A stretch of DNA of 64,000 bases, from assembly GCA_023409735.1 (NCBI GenBank), contig JAEYRB010000051.1, positions 1 to 64,000 of the forward strand. Reading direction: 5' to 3'. The notes under the pieces were generated by a model. The model had not been told where the DNA came from. It ran no database searches and was given only the letters and a program-made list of their open reading frames with translations. The stretch is from Bacillota bacterium (GTDB lineage Bacteria; Bacillota; Clostridia; Acetivibrionales; DTU013). The position numbers and the translations under genes are program-made. Positions 25,390 through 33,420 of this stretch are shown piece after piece. How positions within the stretch are numbered: the stretch's first letter is position 1; the number at the start of each line of letters is the position of its first letter.

Positions 25390-25839
25390 GTGTGTCAAGC
25401 TCCCTAGTAAAGTATTCAATGAAAAGAATTATTAAGGCTGTAAAAACTTCGTTATGCACTCAATGAAAAAGTGATGAAGGCTTTAAAAATGATACAATAT
25501 CATTTTTAGGCGCAGCTGAGCCAGGGATGGCGAATCTGTGCCGACAGCCATTCAAGCTTTTGAATTGTACAGTCAATAGAAGTTTTTTCATTATGCCCTG
25601 ACAGATACCACGTCGTTTGAGTGGCGCCTTTTCGCCGGTTTTGGGCGGTCAAGTAGGATGCATAGGCGAGCAGTCTGTGAAGCGGACGACCAGCCCAGGT
25701 TGCATGGGCGAGCAGTTCAGCTTGCTGAACGACCAGCCATCGGCTATCGAAAATTATCTTGAAATGCGAAGCGGGATAGTTCATAATTTTATATATTGCA
25801 AACATAATTTTTCTACTGTATTGAAAGGTGCTGATAAAG
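25390..25839. repeat. Repeat-rich intergenic region before dnaE
   Basis: Two repeat sets are visible. Near 25420-25490 an ATGAAAA...AAGGCT.TAAAAA block occurs twice about 46 bases apart. At 25659-25700 and 25701-25742 a 42-base unit is repeated in tandem: TGCAT(A/G)GGCGAGCAG at its left, CGACCAGCC at its right and a different hairpin in the middle (TTCAGC/GCTGAA in the second). Open frames on both strands cross this area (25506-25805 minus, 25617-25847 plus) but follow the repeats, so no gene is called. GAAAGG at 25823 is the dnaE ribosome binding site. Confidence 0.55.
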
Positions 25840-28800
25840 GTGGATAAAAATACCAGTATAGATAGATCGGTGGAGTTTGTCCACCTTCATGTTCATACAG
25901 AATATAGCCTGCTTGATGGGGCAAACAGGATAAAGGATTTGATAGCCCGTACGAAGGAGCTTGGTATGGGCAGTATAGCCATAACTGACCATGGCGTTAT
26001 GTATGGTGTTGCTGAGTTCTACAAGGAGGCTGTAAAGAATGGTATAAAGCCAATTTTGGGTTGTGAGGTCTACACTGCAAAGCGTTCACGTTTTGACAAA
26101 CAGCCTGGGATAGATGCCGAACAGGGTCATTTGGTGCTGCTGGCAAGAGATAATGAGGGCTATAAGAATCTTATGAAAATTGTCTCAGCAGGCTTTACAG
26201 AGGGCTTCTATTATAAGCCCAGAATTGATATAGAGATTCTTAGAAAATATTCAAAAGGAATTACTGCGCTTAGCGCGTGCCTTTCGGGAGATATCCCAAC
26301 AGCCATACTTGATGGAAATTATGAGAAAGCAAAGAGCCTGGCATTAGGCTTCAATGAAATGTTCGGTCAGGGTCATTTTTATCTGGAGCTTCAGAGTAAC
26401 GGAATAGAAGAACAAAATTATGTAAACCAGACACTTATAAAAATGTCAAAAGAGACCGGGATACCTCTTGTAGCGACAAACGACGCCCATTATCTCAGAC
26501 GTGAGGATGCAAAGGCCCATGAGGTGCTGCTGTGCATTCAAACCGGCAAAAAAATTACTGATGAAGACAGAATGAAATTCAGTTCTGATGATTTTTATAT
26601 AAAATCACCGGAGGAGATGGCTGAGGCCTTTAAAGCCATACCGGAAGCAATTGAAAATACAGTTAAAATAGCAGAAGAATGTAATGTAGAGCTGGAATTT
26701 GGCAAGCTGCATCTGCCTAAATTTGATGTGCCGGAAAACAAAGAGCCATATGATTATCTGAAAGAGCTCTGCTTTAACGGGCTTAAGCGTGTTACAGGTA
26801 AAGATAGGGCTGATGAGGTTTATACTGAAAGGCTTGAATATGAGCTGTCTGTGATAAAACAAATGGGCTATGTAGATTATTTCCTCATAGTGTGGGATTT
26901 CATTAAGTTTGCCAAGGATAATGGCATAATGGTAGGCCCGGGAAGAGGATCTGCTGCAGGAAGCCTTGCCGCATATTGCCTTGGTATTACAACAATTGAC
27001 CCATTGAAGTATAACCTGCTCTTTGAACGATTCTTGAATCCGGAGAGGGTTACAATGCCGGATATCGATATAGATTTTTGTTATGAAAGACGCCCTGAGG
27101 TCATAGAATATGTTGTCCGCAAATATGGAAAAGATAGAGTGGCACAGATAATTACATTTGGTACTATGGCTGCCAGAGGTGCCATAAGGGATGTTGGCAG
27201 GGCTTTGGACATACCATATGGTGATGTTGATCTAATTGCGAAGATGATACCGTTTCAAAAAGGAATGACAATAGATAAAGCTCTCGAGTTAAATCCGGAG
27301 CTAAAAGCAAAATACAATGATGATGAAAGAACAGCCGAGCTGATAAATACAGCAAGACTCCTGGAGGGCATGCCGCGTCACGCAAGTACTCATGCGGCAG
27401 GTGTTGTTATATCAAAGGACCCAATCACTGAATATGTCCCTCTTCAGAAAAATGATGAGAGTGTCACAACACAGTTTACAATGGGCCTGCTGGAGGAACT
27501 CGGGCTTCTGAAGATGGACTTTTTGGGGCTTAGAACGCTGACTGTTATCCGTGATGCAGAAGCGCTTGTCAACAAGGATTATGGTGTCAGCCTCGATATG
27601 GAAAAACTTGATATGGATGATAAAAATGTATATGCCATGATCGGTGAGGGAAAGACATCAGGAGTATTCCAGCTTGAAAGCAATGGAATGACTCAGTTTA
27701 TGAAGGAACTGCAGCCTACATCTATTGAAGATATAATAGCTGGTATATCTCTCTATAGGCCTGGTCCTATGGATTCAATCCCAAAGTATATAAAAAATAA
27801 AAATTCACCAGGGCAAGTTGAATATGAGCATCCTCTTTTAGAGGGGATACTTGATGTAACCTATGGCTGTATGGTGTATCAGGAGCAGGTCATGCAGATA
27901 GTGCGGGATCTGGCGGGGTATTCCTACGGAAGATCTGACCTGGTAAGGCGTGCAATGGCAAAGAAAAAGCATGATGTTATGCAGAAGGAACGGACAAACT
28001 TTATTCATGGCATTTTGGATGAAGGTGGCAATATTGTTGTTAAAGGTGCTGTTAGAAACGGGGTTGATGAAAAGACAGCGAACAAGATATTCGATGAAAT
28101 GATAGATTTTGCAGATTACGCCTTTAACAAGTCTCATGCGGCAGCATATGCTGTTGTGGCTTATCAGACTGCATGGCTGAAATACTATTACCCTGTAGAG
28201 TTTATGGCAGCTCTTATGAACAGCTTTCTTGGAAGCAATGATAAGGTGTCGCAGTATGTTCATGAATGTAAGCAGATGGGGATAGATGTACTGCCTCCTG
28301 ACATTAATGAGAGCGATGTGCGCTTTTCGGTGGTTAATGGTAAGATACGTTTTGGAATGGCAGCTGTGAAGAATGTAGGTGAAGGAGCTGCGGCTCAGCT
28401 GATTGAAGAAAGGACCGGAAAGGGAGAATTTAAAAGCTTCGGTGATTTCTGCCAACGAGTAGGCAGCACAGAAATTAATAAAAGATGTGTTGAAAGTCTG
28501 ATCAAATGCGGTGCCTTTGAAACCTTCGGAGTGTATAGGTCAAGACTTATGGCAGTATATGAAAAACTGCTTGATGGGGCATCGCAAAGCAGAAAAAACA
28601 GAGTTGAAGGACAGCTGTCTCTTTTTGAAATGGGCATGGGACAAAGGGCAGCGGAGGTTGAAGAAGCATACCCTGAACTAAATGAATTTCCCCAGAAGAT
28701 GCTGCTTGCGATGGAGAAGGAAATGCTGGGGCTTTATGTATCAGGTCATCCATTAAAGGAATTTGAAAAAGAAATAATAGATCAGACAACTATAAATAGT

Positions 28801-29499
28801 GCCGACCTTGGAGAATATGGGAGCGGAAATGACGAAGAGGGCGGTGCTGCTGCGGCGGCAGAAGGTAAAAGTTTTACAGACGGAATGATTGTTACTGTAG
28901 GCGGCTTAGTTATAGAAAAGAAAACTAAGACAACAAAAAGCAATAACCTTATGGCATTTGTTACATTGGAGGATCTTTACGGTACTATGGAGGTAATTGT
29001 ATTTCCTACGATCCTGAAGAAGTATTCATCTCTTTTGGTTAACGAAAATGCTGTTTTTATTGACGGGCGTATAAGTATAAAGGAAGAGGAACAGCCTAAA
29101 ATCATATGTGATCGTGTAAGACCAATAAAGAACAGTGATGCAGAGTTTACGACAAAGGCAAATGTAGAAGAAGGACAGAATACAACATATTATAATAGAG
29201 AGAAAGTAGATAGCATTTGCAAGGGAGAACATTTCAGCAGAAGATTATACATAAGGACAGATGCAAATATAGACAATACTGTCATGAATGCGACCATATC
29301 ACTCCTGAAATTCTTTAGCGGTGATACTCCGGTATGTTTCTGCAGCAAGGAAAGCTCGGGAAATACAAAAAAAATAAATGCAGGGCACTATATGGCAGAT
29401 GCCGGAGAAACACTGATTAATGAGCTTGTTGCACGCTTTGGCATTGATAATGTAAAGCTGGTTGAAAAAACTGGAAGAAACAGGTCGACTCAGCCCTAA
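25840..29499 (+). CDS. dnaE: DNA polymerase III alpha subunit, DnaE type
   Basis: About 1219 residues. The N-terminal PHP domain opens with HLHVHTEYSLLDGA. The polymerase palm has GPGRGSAAGSLAAYCLG and the catalytic PDIDIDF (about residues 407-413), with LLKMDFLGLRTL and 'SLYRPGPMDSIPKYI' following. The helix-hairpin-helix part comes next, then a C-terminal OB-fold ('TVGGLVIEKKTKTTKSNNLM') for single-strand binding. Bacillota usually also have PolC; DnaE then extends primers on the lagging strand. GTG 25840 was chosen because GAAAGG at 25823 is too close to GTG 25828. mtrB follows after 92 bases. Confidence 0.97.
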   Translation: MDKNTSIDRSVEFVHLHVHTEYSLLDGANRIKDLIARTKELGMGSIAITDHGVMYGVAEFYKEAVKNGIKPILGCEVYTAKRSRFDKQPGIDAEQGHLVLLARDNEGYKNLMKIVSAGFTEGFYYKPRIDIEILRKYSKGITALSACLSGDIPTAILDGNYEKAKSLALGFNEMFGQGHFYLELQSNGIEEQNYVNQTLIKMSKETGIPLVATNDAHYLRREDAKAHEVLLCIQTGKKITDEDRMKFSSDDFYIKSPEEMAEAFKAIPEAIENTVKIAEECNVELEFGKLHLPKFDVPENKEPYDYLKELCFNGLKRVTGKDRADEVYTERLEYELSVIKQMGYVDYFLIVWDFIKFAKDNGIMVGPGRGSAAGSLAAYCLGITTIDPLKYNLLFERFLNPERVTMPDIDIDFCYERRPEVIEYVVRKYGKDRVAQIITFGTMAARGAIRDVGRALDIPYGDVDLIAKMIPFQKGMTIDKALELNPELKAKYNDDERTAELINTARLLEGMPRHASTHAAGVVISKDPITEYVPLQKNDESVTTQFTMGLLEELGLLKMDFLGLRTLTVIRDAEALVNKDYGVSLDMEKLDMDDKNVYAMIGEGKTSGVFQLESNGMTQFMKELQPTSIEDIIAGISLYRPGPMDSIPKYIKNKNSPGQVEYEHPLLEGILDVTYGCMVYQEQVMQIVRDLAGYSYGRSDLVRRAMAKKKHDVMQKERTNFIHGILDEGGNIVVKGAVRNGVDEKTANKIFDEMIDFADYAFNKSHAAAYAVVAYQTAWLKYYYPVEFMAALMNSFLGSNDKVSQYVHECKQMGIDVLPPDINESDVRFSVVNGKIRFGMAAVKNVGEGAAAQLIEERTGKGEFKSFGDFCQRVGSTEINKRCVESLIKCGAFETFGVYRSRLMAVYEKLLDGASQSRKNRVEGQLSLFEMGMGQRAAEVEEAYPELNEFPQKMLLAMEKEMLGLYVSGHPLKEFEKEIIDQTTINSADLGEYGSGNDEEGGAAAAAEGKSFTDGMIVTVGGLVIEKKTKTTKSNNLMAFVTLEDLYGTMEVIVFPTILKKYSSLLVNENAVFIDGRISIKEEEQPKIICDRVRPIKNSDAEFTTKANVEEGQNTTYYNREKVDSICKGEHFSRRLYIRTDANIDNTVMNATISLLKFFSGDTPVCFCSKESSGNTKKINAGHYMADAGETLINELVARFGIDNVKLVEKTGRNRSTQP

Positions 29500-29591
29500 A
29501 GCGCTCAGCTTAAAGGATTATAACATCATCTTGGACAAATTGTGTTGATTTTTCATATGAAATAATATATAGTATTTTCGAGGTGGTTTCA

Positions 29592-29825
29592 TTGGAAAAC
29601 GAGCTGGATAAAGTCCTTGGTGAGTATGTTATAATCAAAGCTGAGGAAAACGGCGTGAATGTTATAGGCCTAACACGGGGAAGAGATACAAGGTTCCATC
29701 ATACAGAAAAGCTTGATAAAGGCGAAGTGCTGCTGGCCCAATTTACTGAGAATACTTCAGCAATAAAGGTCAGAGGAAAATCCAGGATAATATGCCGTCA
29801 CGGGGAAATATCATCAGGCGAATAG
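29592..29825 (+). CDS. mtrB: trp RNA-binding attenuation protein (TRAP)
   Basis: 77 residues; the core 'YVIIKAEENGVNVIGLTRG' and then 'DTRFHHTEKLDKGEVLLAQF', TSAIKVRGK, is almost identical in pattern to Bacillus TRAP. TRAP forms an 11-subunit ring, binds tryptophan between subunits, and wraps (G/U)AG repeats of trp mRNA leaders to stop transcription or translation. TTG 29592 lies six bases from GAGGTGG; in-frame GTG 29583 is part of that site. The trp operon and an anti-TRAP gene are not in the window. It sits between dnaE and a small conserved gene. Confidence 0.93.
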   Translation: MENELDKVLGEYVIIKAEENGVNVIGLTRGRDTRFHHTEKLDKGEVLLAQFTENTSAIKVRGKSRIICRHGEISSGE

Positions 29826-29844
29826 TCCAAAAAGGGGTGTTATA

Positions 29845-30042
29845 ATGTGGACAGTTGTGTATATGGCTCAAAGTAAGGAGATTGCAATAGCATTACAGGA
29901 ACTGCTAGCAAAAGAAGGAATTCTCGTAAAGCTCAGGCCTATCAGCAAAAATCACGATAACAAAGACAATTATTATGAAGTACTGGTACCTGAAGCAGAA
30001 ATCGAAGAAGCCCATAGCGTTATAATAGAGAAAGGTTATTAG
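29845..30042 (+). CDS. Small DUF2007-like protein
   Basis: 65 residues. It folds as a short alternating pattern, 'MWTVVYMAQSKEIAIALQEL', GILVKLRP and YYEVLVPEAEIEEAH, like a ferredoxin-type signal-transducing domain (DUF2007-like). In Clostridia, small proteins of this kind are often found between dnaE and later genes. RBS AAAAGGGGTG precedes ATG 29845. Role unknown. Confidence 0.65.
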   Translation: MWTVVYMAQSKEIAIALQELLAKEGILVKLRPISKNHDNKDNYYEVLVPEAEIEEAHSVIIEKGY

Positions 30043-30077
30043 TAATAGCTTCAAGAAGTACGAAAGATTAGGATAAA

Positions 30078-30110
30078 CCCGTGTATTAAAGAGCACGGGC
30101 TTATATTTTT
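30078..30110 (+). terminator. Rho-independent terminator
   Basis: CCCGTG and CACGGG form a stem with a ten-base loop, followed by a T-rich tail ending TTTTT. It ends the dnaE-mtrB-small gene transcript. Confidence 0.65.
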
Positions 30111-30136
30111 GATAAAGTACAGGGAGTAAGGAAAAG

Positions 30137-30553
30137 ATGTTTATATCTGAGACCAGATTAACAGTCAGATATGCAGAAACAGACCAGATGGGTGTAGTTC
30201 ATCATTCCAATTATCCAATATGGTTTGAAGCAGGAAGGACGGAATTCATCAAGAATTTAGGTATTCCTTATTCAGTTATTGAGCAAATGGGTGCAATGCT
30301 TCCGTTGCTGGAGCTTAAATGTTCTTACAAGGGTTTTGCACTATATGAAGATGAAATTGTAATAAAAACATATATAAAAGAATACACAGGTACAAGACTT
30401 CTTTTCCATTATGACGTATATAAATTTGGTAAGGATAAAGCTATTACCGAAGGCGAAACTCTGCATGTCTGGACAAACAGGGAGTTAAAGCCCGTAAATA
30501 TTAAGAAATACAAGCCTGAGATATTTGAGTTAATAACGAATGCATCGATTTAA
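30137..30553 (+). CDS. Acyl-CoA thioesterase, hotdog fold (YbgC/4HBT type)
   Basis: 138 residues. 'RYAETDQMGVVHHSNYPIWF' carries the catalytic aspartate and the HHSNY loop of 4-hydroxybenzoyl-CoA thioesterase-type hotdog proteins, and the rest matches the family length. It should hydrolyse acyl-CoA thioesters in the cytosol; chain preference is unknown. RBS GGGAGTAAGG precedes ATG 30137. pgsA follows, so a link to lipid metabolism is possible but not shown. Confidence 0.88.
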   Translation: MFISETRLTVRYAETDQMGVVHHSNYPIWFEAGRTEFIKNLGIPYSVIEQMGAMLPLLELKCSYKGFALYEDEIVIKTYIKEYTGTRLLFHYDVYKFGKDKAITEGETLHVWTNRELKPVNIKKYKPEIFELITNASI

Positions 30554-30622
30554 TACTAATAGATGTATAAATAGGATATTTATGATAAACTAAAGAATAT
30601 TAGCTGCATGGGTGGTGAATAG

Positions 30623-31174
30623 GTGAACGTTCCAAATATTCTGACAATACTTCGTTTTCTCATTATACCGATATTTGCATATTATTTATGTGGACAGCAA
30701 TATATAGTTGCGACTATATTGTTTCTTGCCGGAGGATTAACAGACATACTTGATGGATATATAGCCAGAAAATACAACCTGGTAACCTCATGGGGAAAGA
30801 TAGCCGATCCTTTAGCAGACAAGCTAATGCAGCTGACTGCTCTTGTGATTCTATCTTTAGTAATAAAATTAATACCTATTGAGCTGCTGCTTATAATTCT
30901 GGCAAAGGAAATATTCATGGGAATAGGGGCTATTGTGCTGTATAAACAGAACAATTACGTTGTTTCGGCAGACTGGTACGGAAAGATGGCAACTGTTGCT
31001 TTCTACCTGGCAGTAGTTATGATGTTGTTTGATAAACCCTTTGGTCAATGGTTGATATCTGGTATTGCATTTAATAAGCTTTTCTTCTGGTTAGTGGTAG
31101 TAATATCTCTGTTTGCATTTTCTATGTATGTCAGGTCATATAAGAAAATTAAAGAAAATCAAGAAAAGAACTGA
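30623..31174 (+). CDS. pgsA: CDP-diacylglycerol--glycerol-3-phosphate 3-phosphatidyltransferase
   Basis: 183 residues with about four to six membrane helices. The CDP-alcohol phosphotransferase motif is complete: Asp44-Gly45, Ala48-Arg49, Gly58, Asp62 and Asp66 (DGYIAR...GKIADPLADK). The enzyme makes phosphatidylglycerol phosphate, the first committed step to phosphatidylglycerol. GTG 30623 follows GGTGGTGAA. The next gene begins 11 bases later, pointing to a shared transcript. Confidence 0.93.
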   Translation: MNVPNILTILRFLIIPIFAYYLCGQQYIVATILFLAGGLTDILDGYIARKYNLVTSWGKIADPLADKLMQLTALVILSLVIKLIPIELLLIILAKEIFMGIGAIVLYKQNNYVVSADWYGKMATVAFYLAVVMMLFDKPFGQWLISGIAFNKLFFWLVVVISLFAFSMYVRSYKKIKENQEKN

Positions 31175-31184
31175 AGGAAAATAT

Positions 31185-32072
31185 ATGTTTGGATATATTG
31201 TTCCGGACAAGCCGGAAATGAAGATAAAGGAATATGAGCTCTTCAGGGCATTTTATTGCGGAATTTGCAGATCTATTGGTAAAAGGTACGGTCAACTGGA
31301 AAGGTTAACACTGAATTATGATTGCACCTTTCTGGCAGTATTGCTGTCATCCCTTTCTGAAGAGAAAGTTAACACCGTCAGAACACGCTGCATTGTTCAT
31401 CCTTTAAAGGAAAGAATTATTATTGACAGCAATAGCATTATCGATTATGCGTCAGACATTAATATAATTCTTGCGTATTTTAATTCAGAGGATAAGAGAA
31501 GAGATGACGGTAAGGTTGCATATACTGCCGCTATGAAGCTTCTGGGACGTAGCTACAGAAAGCTGAAGGGTCAGTATTGCGACCAGTGTATGGCCATTGA
31601 AAAGAATTTGAACGATCTTATCATGCTTGAAGCGGAAGAATGTGCTTCTATGGATATGGCAGCAGAACCGTTTGCTAAGCTGATGGAGGAGGTCACAGCA
31701 TATAGACCGCTATGTTCTGACGAGAAAACAGAGAAGGCACTTAGATGGCTGGGTTATAACCTTGGTAAATGGATATATTTATTGGATGCATATGACGATA
31801 TAGAGAAGGACATTAAAGGAAAGAATTATAATCCTCTGCTGTGTCAGTTCAATTATGACAATATGGATGTGATCGAATTTAAAAAGAGCATCAAACAGCA
31901 GGTGGAATTTAACCTGACATATTCGTTGAATGAGGTATCACGTGCCTTTGAATTGCTTGATGTAAAATCGAACAGAAGTATACTTGATAATATAATTTAT
32001 CTGGGAATGCTGAGAAAAACTGAAAAAATTCTTGATGCAGGGAGTTGTAAAAAAGTTGAACAATCCGTATGA
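31185..32072 (+). CDS. DUF5685 family protein
   Basis: About 295 residues. It opens 'MFGYIVPDKPEMKIKEYELF', followed by FYCGICRSIGKRYG and a Cys-containing DYDCTFL-like region, the hallmark of this uncharacterised clostridial family. Cysteines in CGIC, RCIVHP and YCDQC might bind metal. No membrane segment. ATG 31185 follows GAAGGAAA; an in-frame ATG at 31113 lies inside pgsA. It overlaps the following DnaJ-like gene by 17 bases, an arrangement usual for a conserved pair. Confidence 0.75.
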   Translation: MFGYIVPDKPEMKIKEYELFRAFYCGICRSIGKRYGQLERLTLNYDCTFLAVLLSSLSEEKVNTVRTRCIVHPLKERIIIDSNSIIDYASDINIILAYFNSEDKRRDDGKVAYTAAMKLLGRSYRKLKGQYCDQCMAIEKNLNDLIMLEAEECASMDMAAEPFAKLMEEVTAYRPLCSDEKTEKALRWLGYNLGKWIYLLDAYDDIEKDIKGKNYNPLLCQFNYDNMDVIEFKKSIKQQVEFNLTYSLNEVSRAFELLDVKSNRSILDNIIYLGMLRKTEKILDAGSCKKVEQSV

Positions 32073-32676
32073 AGTGCTTGGAATTAAAGAAGGTGCAAGT
32101 GAAGAGGAAATTAAAAAGGCTTACAGGGACATGGTCAAGAAATATCATCCCGACCAGTACCGTGACAATCCGCTGTCTCAATTGGCAGAGGAAAGACTCA
32201 GGGAGGTCAATGAAGCCTATGAATATCTTATGAAGAATCCTTCCACAAGACAGGAAAAATCATATTATAGTACAAGTAACACCTCAAGCTGGAATACTCA
32301 GGGCGGCGATGACTTTTTCAATCAGGTGAGGACACAAATAAACAGAGGAAACATTAAATATGCAGAAGATATGCTGGATGGAAGCGGAAATCGCTCGGCA
32401 CAGTGGTATTATCTTAAGGGACTTGTTTTAATGCGCAAGGGATGGTATGACGAGGCTTATAATAATATTCAGAGAGCTGTTGACATGGAGCCCTCCAATT
32501 TTGAATATAGAAGTGCTTTAAACAAGATGAATAATTCTAATAATGCATATAGATCAAATCCATTCAACACCGGGAGCAACTACAATAAGAATGATCTGTG
32601 TCAGATATGTGAATGCCTGTGGTGCACTGATTGCTGCTGTGAACTTAGCGGAGGAGATTTCATCAGCTGCTGCTGA
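32056..32676 (+). CDS. DnaJ-domain protein with cysteine-rich tail
   Basis: About 206 residues. The N-terminal J domain is complete ('NPYEVLGIKEGASEEEIKKA', with the HPD motif in YHPDQYRDNP). It is followed by a TPR-like helical pair (YYLKGLVLMRKGWYDEAY...AVDMEPSN) and a C-terminus of closely spaced cysteines (CQICECLWCTDCCCEL, then CC). It should stimulate DnaK or hold a partner, perhaps the DUF5685 protein encoded just before. TTG 32056 after GGGAG was preferred over ATG 32032 because it gives the standard J-domain start. Confidence 0.85.
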   Translation: MNNPYEVLGIKEGASEEEIKKAYRDMVKKYHPDQYRDNPLSQLAEERLREVNEAYEYLMKNPSTRQEKSYYSTSNTSSWNTQGGDDFFNQVRTQINRGNIKYAEDMLDGSGNRSAQWYYLKGLVLMRKGWYDEAYNNIQRAVDMEPSNFEYRSALNKMNNSNNAYRSNPFNTGSNYNKNDLCQICECLWCTDCCCELSGGDFISCC

Positions 32677-32699
32677 CATAAATAATTCGGAGGAAATAG

Positions 32700-33221
32700 A
32701 TGGGAAAGTATTCTCCAGGCACCAGAAGAATTGCTTTGAACGGTATACTTGGGGCACTTGCGGTGTTATGTCTTTTGTTAGCAGCAATACTTCCGACTAA
32801 CAAATTGTCATTGTACGCATTAAGCTCCTTTTTCATTTCTGCTGTCATTATAGAAGGAGGGACTAAGGCAGGATGGCTTTTTTATGCTGCGACAAGTCTG
32901 CTTGCCCTTATTATTGTCCCCGATAAGCTGACTGTAGTGCTTCCATATGCCGTATTCTTTGGAATATATGGTATCATAAAATGCTATATAGAAAGGCTTA
33001 ACAGCATTGCAGTAGAGTATGTACTTAAATTTATCTATTTTAATATATGTGTTGCTGTTGCATTAATTTTATTTAAAAGTATTTTCGGATACATATTAGA
33101 AATAAAAATTTCAATTTGGATCATAATAGCTTGCCTTCAACTCGTTTTTTTTGTATATGATTATGTTTATACTTTAGTTGTTAATTACTATAGAAATAAG
33201 GTAAGACCTAAGTTGAAATAG
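32700..33221 (+). CDS. Small integral membrane protein
   Basis: 173 residues with about five hydrophobic helices and a basic C-terminus. RBS CGGAGG lies nine bases before ATG 32700, and the gene is 23 bases from the DnaJ-like gene. The general look recalls small membrane proteins of the ECF S-component size, but no diagnostic motif was seen. Function not recognised. Confidence 0.65.
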   Translation: MGKYSPGTRRIALNGILGALAVLCLLLAAILPTNKLSLYALSSFFISAVIIEGGTKAGWLFYAATSLLALIIVPDKLTVVLPYAVFFGIYGIIKCYIERLNSIAVEYVLKFIYFNICVAVALILFKSIFGYILEIKISIWIIIACLQLVFFVYDYVYTLVVNYYRNKVRPKLK

Positions 33222-33420
33222 AGAATACATGTATAAGAGCTCTAATGGAGGAATGTTTAAGATACCCTAAATCAAAGTATTGAGTGGCTATTTATGTATA
33301 AAATATATAGAGCTATTGCCCAATGACTAAACCAAAGCTTCATTTGCAAGAGTTATCTAGTTCAGCTCCATTAAAGAGGATACTGGATAGTCACGTATTG
33401 AGAGGAATTTGAGAATTCAT

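Noticed and set aside
25506..25805. Protein gene of 99 codons on the minus strand before dnaE
   Set aside because: It follows repeated sequence, lacks a ribosome binding site and overlaps frames on the other strand; kept only as a question in the findings.
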